From Clostridium sp. CAG:632 (lineage in GTDB: Bacteria > Bacillota > Clostridia > Lachnospirales > Lachnospiraceae): 11,168 nt of DNA. The position numbers were made by a program, and so were the translations under genes. This document shows positions 1 through 8,209 of this stretch, piece after piece; the first letter of the stretch is position 1; each line of letters starts with the position of its first letter. Location: NCBI GenBank assembly GCA_000431515.1, contig HF991364.1:25757-36924 (forward strand). Reading direction: 5' to 3'. The notes beneath the pieces are model-generated. The model saw only the letters and a program-made list of their open reading frames with translations. It was not told the DNA's origin and did not search any database.

Positions 1-22
1 CGGCGAACTGATACCGCCTCAT
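1..22 (-). CDS. Start of an unidentified gene, cut by the left edge
   Basis: Only seven codons are present, reading MRRYQFA. The ATG at 22 is preceded by AGGTGA at 35 to 30 with a 7-base spacer, which is a good ribosome site. Another ATG at 28 would sit one base from that site and is less likely. The gene would follow the 165-residue gene by about 23 bases, so the two are probably co-transcribed. Nothing can be said about function. Confidence 0.4.
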
Positions 23-45
23 AGCCATTTCACCTACCCTGTCTC

Positions 46-543
46 TTATGCCCAAGGATCAGCTTCCACCGGAATTCTGATACCGGTGAGCAACTGCTGT
101 TCCCATAAAAACCACTGTCCTGTAGACGGTTTGTTCCGAAGCTTTAACGGTCTGGGACTGTCTGCTCCGTTACACAACACATACAAGGTCAGATACCCCT
201 CTCCAATCTGACTCCGACTATATGGATTTTCAGATATTACAATCCGATATGGTTGCTCCGGTGTATAATTATTCTCCGGAAAAGCTCCCGAAAAATAAGA
301 ACGCATCAGATATTCCTTCCCGCGAAATCTGTCCCTTATAAACTGCTTGTCAATTCCGTTTAACGGTCTGGGACCACGCAGAAAATCCAACATTTTTTCT
401 GTCTCGGCCGGATTTTCAGGGTACAGTGCCAATGCTGCTACAGTCAGCGCTGCTACCTCCTCCGGTCTGGTCAGACCTGCCTGCGGCATCTCTTTTAATT
501 CCTCCAATGTCCGTGGAAGTCTGTTTAATATAATTTCACCCAT
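46..543 (-). CDS. Conserved protein of unknown function (DUF6935-like)
   Basis: This 165-residue soluble protein has no signal peptide or membrane segment. It has an acidic helical N-terminal half (TLEELKEMPQAGLTRPEEVA, then AALTVAALALYP) and a beta-rich C-terminal half ending in ADPWA. From memory the pattern GPRPL, FLKDRF-like, RSYF-GA-PENNYTP and ISENPYS matches small clostridial proteins labelled DUF6935; this was not checked against a profile. No catalytic motif is visible. The ATG is well supported by AGGAGGT six bases upstream. Its stop is followed closely by the start of another gene in the same direction, and 147 bases separate it from the acyltransferase upstream, where a possible promoter lies. 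The function is unknown. Presence of the gene is secure; the family name is moderately so. Confidence 0.85.
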   Translation of the reverse strand: MGEIILNRLPRTLEELKEMPQAGLTRPEEVAALTVAALALYPENPAETEKMLDFLRGPRPLNGIDKQFIRDRFRGKEYLMRSYFSGAFPENNYTPEQPYRIVISENPYSRSQIGEGYLTLYVLCNGADSPRPLKLRNKPSTGQWFLWEQQLLTGIRIPVEADPWA

Positions 544-624
544 CCTACTACCTCCTATTCTCAGCCTCTAAATTCTTAGAAAATCATGTTCCATTCAAGC
601 CGTATATCTCGCTGTCTTTTATAA

Positions 625-653
625 ATCTTATCATTATTCCACCTGTCATTCAA
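625..653 (-). promoter_or_regulatory. Possible promoter for the 165-residue gene
   Basis: TTGAAT at 653 to 648 and TAAGAT at 630 to 625 are separated by 17 bases. A TGA directly before the -10 box fits an extended -10 element. Each hexamer matches the consensus at only four positions, so this is a weak call. It lies in the 147-base gap before the gene and no terminator is visible after the acyltransferase gene, so read-through is equally possible. Confidence 0.3.
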
Positions 654-690
654 CAAAAAACTTTACTATCTATACTCACTGTTTGGCATC

Positions 691-1761
691 TCACCTGCAT
701 TTTCTCATTCCAAGCACGCACCACCTGATAACCGGAATCCGGCTTACCAGCTCATATAGAATATACGAGCCTCCAAATCCGACAATTGCGACCAGAATAT
801 ATACTAATAACGGAGAAGTATCTCCTAACAGAGGTGTTAAATACCAGGCCGCTGCCGCAATAAACATGTAATGAAAGATATATAAGCCCCAGGATTTTTT
901 TGACATCCATTTAGAAAAACGATTTTCAAAATTCCCCCATTTCTTCATAAAGGCTAAGACACCCAAGGTTCCAAACCAGGCATAAAGATTACACATCCAT
1001 GTATCCAGGACAGAATGCTCCGGATACGGCTGTCCACTATACATCACAACGAAAGCAACGCCTGAAATGACTCCCAGTACCGTAAAAAGGATCCAATATT
1101 TCCCCATTCTGTCCATCACTTCATCGTGAGACAATATAAAATAGCCAATCAGGAAACCGGCTCCATAGATTCCGAAACGATAGCAAATAACAACCGGCAT
1201 ATTCAGAATCTGTGCCGCCCCATAGATCACCACTGCTAACAGACATAAAACTACTATATTAGTCCTGCCTCCCAGTCTGTATAATCTATCCTTTTCAAGC
1301 TTTCGAATAACAACCAGAAAAATACTGAATATCCAAAGTTCCTGTATGTACCAAAGTGGACCGATACCACTAATGCACATGATTATATACAGGATTGGTT
1401 TCGGCACTGCCGTCATCTGGTCTATCGCCCCCGCTATAGCCATATTATAGTAACCCAGGATCCAGCCCCAGATCAGCAGACCAATGGTAGAAGGAACCAG
1501 TAATTTCCTTGTCCGATCCTTTATAAACTGTTTTCCGGATTTTCCATTTAATTCAAACCGAGCTGCCATTCCGGATACCGTGAACAATAACAGCATAAAC
1601 CACGGATATACAATGTACTGATACGTATCCTGCGGCTGAAAATCCCGGAACGGTCCGATCACTCCGGCAGTGCTCACCCCATTAAACATAAAAATCACAT
1701 GATAAATCACCACAAGCACTACGGTCATCCAACGCACATTATCCAAGTATATCTTTCGCAT
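691..1761 (-). CDS. Acyltransferase-3 family integral membrane protein (OafA/YrhL-like)
   Basis: The predicted product is a 356-residue polytopic membrane protein with about ten hydrophobic segments. The N-terminus YLDNVRWMTVVLVVIYHV carries the family's R-x10-H signature, here Arg10 and His21, which lies at the predicted acyl-transfer site. Members move acyl groups such as acetyl or succinyl from the cytoplasm onto cell-surface sugars, antibiotics or lipids; the substrate here cannot be read from sequence. I chose the ATG at 1761 because GGAG sits just upstream and because the signature usually starts within ten residues of the N-terminus. An ATG at 1839 would add 26 unlike residues and lacks a ribosome site. 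The gene lies 114 bases after the ADP-ribosylglycohydrolase gene in the same direction. Confidence 0.9.
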   Translation of the reverse strand: MRKIYLDNVRWMTVVLVVIYHVIFMFNGVSTAGVIGPFRDFQPQDTYQYIVYPWFMLLLFTVSGMAARFELNGKSGKQFIKDRTRKLLVPSTIGLLIWGWILGYYNMAIAGAIDQMTAVPKPILYIIMCISGIGPLWYIQELWIFSIFLVVIRKLEKDRLYRLGGRTNIVVLCLLAVVIYGAAQILNMPVVICYRFGIYGAGFLIGYFILSHDEVMDRMGKYWILFTVLGVISGVAFVVMYSGQPYPEHSVLDTWMCNLYAWFGTLGVLAFMKKWGNFENRFSKWMSKKSWGLYIFHYMFIAAAAWYLTPLLGDTSPLLVYILVAIVGFGGSYILYELVSRIPVIRWCVLGMRKCR

Positions 1762-1767
1762 AAATCT

Positions 1768-1814
1768 CCAACCTTTGCAACTATTTTTAACATATTTTAA
1801 GCAAATACGGTTAG
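1768..1814 (-). promoter_or_regulatory. Possible hairpin in the leader of the acyltransferase gene
   Basis: Just before the ribosome site of the acyltransferase gene, AACC and TTTGC (separated by three bulged bases) can pair with GCAAA and GGTT, leaving an AT-rich loop of 22 bases. The 3' arm ends two bases before the GGAG ribosome site, so folding could reduce access to it. The loop is large and no partner sequence or ligand class is recognisable. Confidence 0.22.
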
Positions 1815-1875
1815 GATATCCACCAAGATAAATTAACAAAATAAGGAGGAATATGTTAAGAATAAGGGCATGGGG

Positions 1876-2826
1876 CTAACATGCATCTTCATCCGGCAGT
1901 AAACTCTCTATCCATTCCCGGCATTGCAGCTGCTTCACCCATTCGGTTGGAATCGAATCGTAACCATAATACAATCCCGCCAGACTTCCGGTTATAGCTC
2001 CAACTGTATCTGTATCGTTTCCGAGATTAACTGCTTGCAAAACTGCCTCTTTAAATGACGTAGTCGTTAGCAAACACCATGTCACCGCTTCCAATGTATC
2101 AACCACATAACCACTGCTCTTTATCTGTTTTTCAGGGAGTTTTCCAAACGCTTCCAAATCACATATTCTGGAAAAGTGCTTCATCTCAATATTTCTTTCC
2201 ATATCTCTCCGATAATATCGACATGCCTCATCTATTCCCAGTTGGAGTCTTGACCGTAAATCTCCTGTTTCTCCAATTACCGATTTAATCATAAAATAGT
2301 ATATTCCACAGGCAATCTGACTGCGGAAGTGTGCATGCGTAAGTGATGACACATTATGTATCATGGATATATTCTCATCTTCCGGAATGCACAGCATTTT
2401 CTGCCGGTTATATAAATACAGGCACACCGGAAGAATCCTCATAAGAGAACCATTTCCGTTATCCCATTCTGTCTTACCGCCTGACTCAATAGGCGATGCC
2501 CCTTTTCCATATCGAATAATGGCTCTGGATGTTGCTATTCCAATATCAAATACGTCATGAAATGGTGTATAATCTGCATAGAGACACCATCCCGTAAATT
2601 TATCCATGATATCCTTATAATCAATTCCACCTTTATGTTTGATGCTTTCCAACGTAGCAAGTGTCATACTGCTATCATCGGACCAGGTCCCTGCCGGCTG
2701 ATTATGTGTGCCATAAGCCCGCATTCCTGTCACCGGATTCAGTTTCATTTCTTCTCTGCTTAAAAACTCTACCGGGACACCAAGTGCATCTCCTATGATC
2801 AGGCCAAAGATTCCATCTTTCCACAT
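1876..2826 (-). CDS. ADP-ribosylglycohydrolase family protein (DraG/ARH-like)
   Basis: This 316-residue soluble protein belongs to the family that removes ADP-ribose from proteins, nucleic acids or small molecules using two magnesium ions. The metal-binding signatures are in order and intact: GDALGVPVEF near residues 12 to 21, WSDDSSM with Ser49-Asp50-Asp51, NGNGSLMR near 123 to 130, the THAH stretch near 163 to 166, and NLGNDTDTVGA with Asp271 and Asp273 near the C-terminus. The length is normal for the family. The ATG at 2826 has TAGGAGAG about eight bases upstream. The specific substrate is not readable; DraG itself acts on nitrogenase reductase, but most clostridial members are uncharacterised. 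It lies just downstream of the restriction operon. A supporting role there is possible, but an independent housekeeping role is more likely. Confidence 0.93.
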   Translation of the reverse strand: MWKDGIFGLIIGDALGVPVEFLSREEMKLNPVTGMRAYGTHNQPAGTWSDDSSMTLATLESIKHKGGIDYKDIMDKFTGWCLYADYTPFHDVFDIGIATSRAIIRYGKGASPIESGGKTEWDNGNGSLMRILPVCLYLYNRQKMLCIPEDENISMIHNVSSLTHAHFRSQIACGIYYFMIKSVIGETGDLRSRLQLGIDEACRYYRRDMERNIEMKHFSRICDLEAFGKLPEKQIKSSGYVVDTLEAVTWCLLTTTSFKEAVLQAVNLGNDTDTVGAITGSLAGLYYGYDSIPTEWVKQLQCREWIESLLPDEDAC

Positions 2827-2972
2827 ATTATTCTCTCCTATATCAAATATGCTCCGACCGTCTGCTATTTTCCTCTGCTGGCATACACAATTTCCTCTGT
2901 TGTATTTCCATTCTATCCGACTAAGTATATCTTCTTGTCATCAAAACAAAACTGTTCAGTCTGACATCTATA

Positions 2973-3116
2973 TTATATAGAGAACTTTTCTTTAAAGTCA
3001 TCTATCAACTTCTTCTTATCTTTATCAGCAACCAGTTTCTCAATACGAACCAGTTCATCCTTTGCTCGATTTCTTAATGATAGCTTTTGCGTCTCATCCA
3101 ACTGCGTTAACGCCAT
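2973..3116 (-). CDS. Small 47-residue charged helical protein overlapping the end of mcrC
   Basis: This short frame begins MALTQLDETQKLSL and ends FKEKFSI. It starts inside the last codons of mcrC, in another frame, and overlaps it by 23 bases. Its ATG is preceded by GGAGG with a 9-base spacer, which is strong for a start within a coding region. The product is rich in Lys, Arg, Asp and Glu, has regularly spaced leucines and lacks Pro, Gly and Cys, so it should be one or two amphipathic helices. I recognise no family. The overlap and ribosome site suggest translation coupled to mcrC, so it could be an accessory or regulatory subunit of the McrBC complex. That role is inference only. It is also possible that it is a relic of a longer gene. 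Confidence 0.6.
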   Translation of the reverse strand: MALTQLDETQKLSLRNRAKDELVRIEKLVADKDKKKLIDDFKEKFSI

Positions 3117-4452
3117 CTATGTAATCCTCCGTCAAATTCTCATCTGTAATGTTTGGAGATAGAATACGTAAAAGTTCTTCCATGCTCTTTTCAATATTCG
3201 CCACATCTACAAAGAACAATGAAACCGTCGCACCATCTCCACTATCAAAAGTAATTCTTCCGCTATCTTTCATAGCGGCATTGACCGGATAAAGAAGCCA
3301 TATTTCTGGCGTACCATATTTCTTGGAATATGCATACATCTGATACATGTCGGCCTGCGATATTCCATAGTTGGCCCCTTTGTCATTGACGAGACTCTTC
3401 CACTTGGTATCGAGAATAACAACACTGCCATCATCCCTGGTAACAACAAGGTCTGGCCTGAGCGCAAACTTCCGATATTTTTCTCCATTTAATGTATTAA
3501 ATAGATAGTGCCCCTTGTCCTGAGCGGAAACTTCCCAATTAACCCTGCTGAAGATCTTTTTCATGTTCCTGGCCACATAAGATTCAAATACCTTCTCCAT
3601 AGGAAACAACAGCGCTCTTGCGCTATCCGTCCCAGAAAAGGTTGTAAAGCTTTTATCCTTGAGAAATACCTTGGACCACTTCATTAGCATTTCATAATCC
3701 TTAGTATTACGGTCAATTACTACCTTTGCAAAATCTTTATCATAATTCTTTGATGGTTCAACAAGCTCAAACGCTGTAAGAAGCTGTCTAATTTCTTTAC
3801 CGTTTTCTGCACTACTGCTGATATTCTGCAGCTTCAAAAGAGTTGATTTTATCAACCTATTTTCCGGTCTGTTTACCTGATATTCATCAAAGCCCACATA
3901 GAATCTTTCCTTATGTGCAAGGTTAGCTTTAATATGCTCATTAACCATCAGCTTTCCTTTATACACAGTAAGATTATCTTCCTGCCTTGCATACGAGGAT
4001 TTTATGCCATGCTTTACAAGCTTTCTTACCTCCTGCAAATACATATTGATGAAGACTTCATAAAGGTTCATACGATCTATTTTTAGATTGGCATTCGTGA
4101 ATACTTTGCTCGGAAAATCCTTCATACTTCGAAGCATTTTCATAAATACCTGCTTTGTCTCATCCTTCTCACCATTCACGAACTCTATCTTAGGCAAAAC
4201 CTGTATCTGATAATTATTCTTCATCTGGATAAGGCCAACGTAATTCTTAAAGGTAACGGTCTCACCCAAATTGCGCTTATAGCCTATCTTGATAAAGTCT
4301 AAAACATCTGATTCCGCCTCATCCGAATCAAATGCATGAATGAACTCAATGAGGTCTGCAAAAGAGTCCTTATCCATGCATTTATACTGATCCTTATAAT
4401 CGGGATTGCCAATTACTGTCTCAAACTCTTTTAACTCCAAGAGCTCCTTCAT
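3094..4452 (-). CDS. mcrC: McrC-like nuclease subunit of a type IV restriction system
   Basis: This 452-residue protein resembles McrC, the subunit that binds McrB hexamers, stimulates their GTPase and cuts DNA containing modified bases. The C-terminal third holds a PD-(D/E)XK nuclease core: Arg-Pro-Asp with Asp334 in ALRPDLVV, then ILDTKWK with Asp348 and Lys350, an upstream helix with a Glu near 286 to 290 (MEKVFESYV), and the family's DMYQMYAY helix near 368 to 375. The region from about 60 to 270 is the usual N-terminal part that docks on McrB. All expected catalytic residues are present, so it should be active. It starts 16 bases after mcrB ends, with GGTGAT as the ribosome site, a typical tight mcrB-mcrC pair. 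It is longer than E. coli McrC, as is common in Bacillota. Confidence 0.93.
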   Translation of the reverse strand: MKELLELKEFETVIGNPDYKDQYKCMDKDSFADLIEFIHAFDSDEAESDVLDFIKIGYKRNLGETVTFKNYVGLIQMKNNYQIQVLPKIEFVNGEKDETKQVFMKMLRSMKDFPSKVFTNANLKIDRMNLYEVFINMYLQEVRKLVKHGIKSSYARQEDNLTVYKGKLMVNEHIKANLAHKERFYVGFDEYQVNRPENRLIKSTLLKLQNISSSAENGKEIRQLLTAFELVEPSKNYDKDFAKVVIDRNTKDYEMLMKWSKVFLKDKSFTTFSGTDSARALLFPMEKVFESYVARNMKKIFSRVNWEVSAQDKGHYLFNTLNGEKYRKFALRPDLVVTRDDGSVVILDTKWKSLVNDKGANYGISQADMYQMYAYSKKYGTPEIWLLYPVNAAMKDSGRITFDSGDGATVSLFFVDVANIEKSMEELLRILSPNITDENLTEDYIDGVNAVG

Positions 4453-4468
4453 CTAATCACCACTTTTC

Positions 4469-7400
4469 TTAACCCATTATCTCTTTATAACTCATGATGT
4501 TGTCGAAGGCTTCGTCTTGAATCACATAAGAGTAATCCGGTATATCAACATCGGATATATCCCCTCTGAAGATCTGGTTTGACTTTATCTCCGTAGCAAG
4601 AATAAACATGTGCTCCGTATTTTCTTTACCATTATCTCCAAGGACCATCCTTATCTTACTGTAATCTTCATAGAAGTATTCCTGTAAAAGAGGAATAACT
4701 GACTTCTTAAAAATACTTGCAAGCTTACTAACTGTTGCATCATCCTTAAGTCCTGTAAAGAAAGCATGCCCTATTGTATGTTCTCTATCAAATAAGTACT
4801 CAATACGCTTATTAATAACCTCAAGCATTTTTGCTACATCAAGCTCAACATCACCCTCAACAACTTTATCCGCACCAAGGTCTCTGAGCACTTGTGGATT
4901 GGGCATCATCTCTTCAAATTGGAATCGTCGCCGTAATGCCGTATCCATGATGGCGATGGATCTGTCTGCAGTATTCATGGTTCCAATTAAATAAACATTA
5001 TTCGGTACTCCAAAAGGAACGTTTGAATACGGAAGAGTCGCTTCCATAGCTTCCTTTGCACCTTTTCTCTTGGTAGGCTCGATAAGGGTGATCAGTTCAC
5101 CGAATATCTTTGAAATATTACCTCTGTTAATCTCGTCAATGATAAATACAAAAGGCCTTGTTTCATCCTCTACCTCCACTCCCGACTCAGTAGGAACTCT
5201 GCTTAACAAATCACCTACACTGATTCGGTTTAATGGGTAGACGGACTTTCGATCCAATCTTGTGCCACCATTAAGATCGATAATGCTAATATTAGCTCCC
5301 TTATACAACCATTGAACCTGACGCTTCCTTGGATAATATTCATCTGAAGTATCAAACTCTACCTCGCCAGTAATAATCGCCACTCCGTCTACAGCATCGC
5401 TGGTAGCGCGTGCAACAACAACGTCACCTATTTCCATCTCATCCTGGAAGTTTAAAAGGATACGTCTTTCCTTATCATTCAGTCCTTCCGTTTCATCTGT
5501 GATAACCTCTGGTGACTTGTGCCAGCCAATTCGAATAGTGCCTTCGTTAAAACATCTCTTCTTCAAATCAGGATCATCACTTCCGCCAAGAATCACATTC
5601 CATACGCGAGCATTTTCTCCAACATTAACCCCACTTGAACTTGTTTTCTTTTTAGACGCTCTATCACAGAAATCTTTAAATACGCCATCTTTTATTGTGT
5701 ATTCAACATCAAAGGAATCAGAATCCATCTTGGGCTTAATTCCCTCAATAAACTCCTCGTAACCATATGACTGATGGAATGTCGTGAACGCCACGCGCTT
5801 CTCTTCATCCTTAAGAACTCGATATCTATCCAGAACTTCCTCATATGGTCTTGCCTTAACTTCATCAAGGCTCAATTTATCGCAAATAGCCACAGCATAA
5901 ATGGCGGTATTATATGTTTTTCCTGTTCCGGGAGGTCCGTAAAGAATTATGTTCTTATCGAATTCTGCCTCATTCATTTCATCATCACCACCCTTATCAT
6001 ACATGAGATCTATTCCTGTTAAATCCATTTCCTGCAATGCTTCTAACAATTCCGGACGCATCTTATACTCATAGGTTCCAGCGTTAACCTCACTGCCGAT
6101 ACGTCCCTGAAAAGCTATCGGAAAGTATCGCTGTGTATCTCCATCCGGGCAGGGGTTCATTCCAAAGAAACTTAATGCTCTTTTGCTTGTGTTTAAAATG
6201 CTGCTTGTATAAACGGTCGGGTGCCCTTTATATTTGTCTGATAATGTTTTAGGTGATCCAATACCGCCAATATCAACATAGCAAGCAAGAACTCTCATGC
6301 ATCCATTATGCGACTTGCTCTCCACTTCATCGATGAAGCGTTTCCAATCATCCTTTGTTAAATTCACAGGGTATTCTTCTTGAGAAGGCCAGTACTCTGC
6401 AGCTCCGCCCAATACCCCAGCTTTCTCAAAGATATACTTATAAAACGGCATCAAAAACTTAACGGCGTCTTGTGTCTCCTTCACAATTTCCGTTGTTCTG
6501 GTATAGTCATATGGTTTTGAAATTCTCTTTATAACCTGAATTTCTCTAGCCTTGCCGCTATCACGAAGCTCTTTAACCTCCTGCTGGCCACCCTCTGCAG
6601 GTAAATAGTCTCCCTGCTTAGTTGTGTATGCATAATAAGCATCGACACCTTCCGGTATTTCCATATCAGCTATCACATTATGACGGGAATAGTCCTCTTC
6701 CTTACTTGCACCATCTCTGGTTTCAACTCTTACGGAAAGTACCCATTCTTCATCAGTTACACTCTTATCGTTAAGCGAAATAGTAATACTGTGAGGGTAA
6801 TTCTTCCAGTCTTTTCCCTTCAGCTCAACCCAGAAATATTTCTGAGTATTGTTACCTTGATTTATCCAGCCGGAGCACGACTGCGCTTCCAAATCAGGGA
6901 ACGCACTAACAACATGCGCACAGAACTTTGTGTACTCTTCACGAGCCTTTCCGCCTTCTTCCTTGAAAGCCTCCATTGCCTCTCTATCAGGACCAGCTTT
7001 ATCAGGATTAACATAATGCTTTCCAGCATAATCCCTAAGGAATGCTACAATCCTTTCAAAGTCAATTGCATCATATTCTTTGTCGCCCTTACCGAGCTTT
7101 CGTGCCGCAAGGTCAAAAATTCTATAGTTTTTAACAGTGAAATTCTTATCTCTGAACTCTTTTACTTTTCTGCAATTTCCTATGTACTTGCTTAAATCAG
7201 ATACCTTCTCAAGCTCAATTCCAAAGTAAAGATATATGTTAGGGTTACCCGAATTGGAATTAAACACAGGGAATGTATTAGGTTTAAGGCAATGAAGTAT
7301 TACTGAAGCTGATGCGGCCTGCATTCCAGGAATTCCTGTAGATAATGCTTTCTGACATATTTCAAACATTTCTTCGTCGGAATCATTATCCAGAATATCT

Positions 7401-8170
7401 ATACACATCTGAATAAAGCGAATGCAATCATCTTTCTTTGCATCATAAAAAGAGTAGAACGCGGTTCCAAACATTCCAATTGAGGCATCACCTTCGCGAT
7501 TGGAATACACATTGTTATTTGCATTCTCCCAAATTTTATCAAGCAGTTCTGTTAATCTTGATTTCTCACTGTCCGGCAGATGACTTTCAGAAATGGATTT
7601 TTTCTTAATATCTACCTTCTGCCTCCAAGTGCCAATAACCATGTGATAAATCAGATTCATATCCTTAAAATCGATCTGATCAAGGTTGCCCATATTTTTA
7701 TAAGCACGCACTGTTTCACGCGCGAGCTCATAACTTCCATCATGCTTATCTGGATCCATCTCATCAACGTGCTGTAATTCCTGTGATATATTCAAGAACT
7801 CTCTTGTTTCCAGACTCACTCTTACAGGACTCTGAGGCGTACCAAATCCATGCTTTTCCAGAGTAAAACGGTCATACAAATCTCCCTCAAGCTCCTCTAC
7901 AAGCTCAAGCTCCATATAGCGTCCTGCCTTACCATCAAATTCACCGGTAAGATCATATTTTCGATCATCTATGTCGGGTATCTCAATATTTACTTTGTTT
8001 GCATGGCATTTTAATCTTACGGCATGCTCTTCCCCAGAAACATAAATGTACACAATGTCACCCTCTTCGACATTTGTACTTTGTTTCCAATCGATTTTTT
8101 TCAAATCCCTAAAAGCATTTATACAATCATATTTTTTAGGATTTCCTGATACAAACCACTCCGTTGACAA
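4469..8170 (-). CDS. mcrB: McrB-like AAA+ GTPase with two EVE-like reader modules
   Basis: This 1233-residue protein is far longer than E. coli McrB (about 460). An EVE/PUA-like module spans roughly 1 to 125 (STEWFVSGNPKKYD, EEGDIVYIYV). A helical module covers about 150 to 360 (IPGMQAASASVILHCL), an unassigned alpha/beta module about 410 to 560, and a helix-rich region resembling the DNA-contacting part of other McrB proteins about 590 to 720. The AAA+ core has Walker A GPPGTGKT (745 to 752), Walker B FVFIIDEINRG (1007 to 1017), the McrB signature MNTADRS (1065 to 1071) and the ALRRRF arginine region (1079 to 1083). A second EVE-like module sits inside the core at about 850 to 985 (RVWNVILGG, IRIGWHK, GDVVVARAT). 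The start is TTG, supported by AGAGG upstream and by homology beginning at once. It should read modified DNA and drive translocation for McrC. Confidence 0.93.
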   Translation of the reverse strand: MSTEWFVSGNPKKYDCINAFRDLKKIDWKQSTNVEEGDIVYIYVSGEEHAVRLKCHANKVNIEIPDIDDRKYDLTGEFDGKAGRYMELELVEELEGDLYDRFTLEKHGFGTPQSPVRVSLETREFLNISQELQHVDEMDPDKHDGSYELARETVRAYKNMGNLDQIDFKDMNLIYHMVIGTWRQKVDIKKKSISESHLPDSEKSRLTELLDKIWENANNNVYSNREGDASIGMFGTAFYSFYDAKKDDCIRFIQMCIDILDNDSDEEMFEICQKALSTGIPGMQAASASVILHCLKPNTFPVFNSNSGNPNIYLYFGIELEKVSDLSKYIGNCRKVKEFRDKNFTVKNYRIFDLAARKLGKGDKEYDAIDFERIVAFLRDYAGKHYVNPDKAGPDREAMEAFKEEGGKAREEYTKFCAHVVSAFPDLEAQSCSGWINQGNNTQKYFWVELKGKDWKNYPHSITISLNDKSVTDEEWVLSVRVETRDGASKEEDYSRHNVIADMEIPEGVDAYYAYTTKQGDYLPAEGGQQEVKELRDSGKAREIQVIKRISKPYDYTRTTEIVKETQDAVKFLMPFYKYIFEKAGVLGGAAEYWPSQEEYPVNLTKDDWKRFIDEVESKSHNGCMRVLACYVDIGGIGSPKTLSDKYKGHPTVYTSSILNTSKRALSFFGMNPCPDGDTQRYFPIAFQGRIGSEVNAGTYEYKMRPELLEALQEMDLTGIDLMYDKGGDDEMNEAEFDKNIILYGPPGTGKTYNTAIYAVAICDKLSLDEVKARPYEEVLDRYRVLKDEEKRVAFTTFHQSYGYEEFIEGIKPKMDSDSFDVEYTIKDGVFKDFCDRASKKKTSSSGVNVGENARVWNVILGGSDDPDLKKRCFNEGTIRIGWHKSPEVITDETEGLNDKERRILLNFQDEMEIGDVVVARATSDAVDGVAIITGEVEFDTSDEYYPRKRQVQWLYKGANISIIDLNGGTRLDRKSVYPLNRISVGDLLSRVPTESGVEVEDETRPFVFIIDEINRGNISKIFGELITLIEPTKRKGAKEAMEATLPYSNVPFGVPNNVYLIGTMNTADRSIAIMDTALRRRFQFEEMMPNPQVLRDLGADKVVEGDVELDVAKMLEVINKRIEYLFDREHTIGHAFFTGLKDDATVSKLASIFKKSVIPLLQEYFYEDYSKIRMVLGDNGKENTEHMFILATEIKSNQIFRGDISDVDIPDYSYVIQDEAFDNIMSYKEIMG

Positions 8171-8209
8171 TGTAACCGCCTCTTTTCTTTATTGATTTAA
8201 TAAACAAGC

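Noticed and set aside
1843..1879. Plus-strand AAGGAGG followed by ATG and an 8-codon frame (MLRIRAWG)
   Set aside because: The spacer is only three bases, the frame is tiny, no gene follows on the plus strand, and it overlaps the end of a secure minus-strand gene. Likely chance.
2942..2972. Weak hairpin (AGACT, GAAC loop, AGTTT) with T residues after the small gene, as a terminator of the mcr operon
   Set aside because: The stem is only about five pairs including a G-T pair and the T-tract is interrupted; too weak to call.
6680..7195. A 171-codon plus-strand open frame opposite mcrB
   Set aside because: It lies wholly antisense to a strongly supported gene, has low-complexity hydrophobic and cysteine-scattered content, and shows no family pattern or ribosome site.
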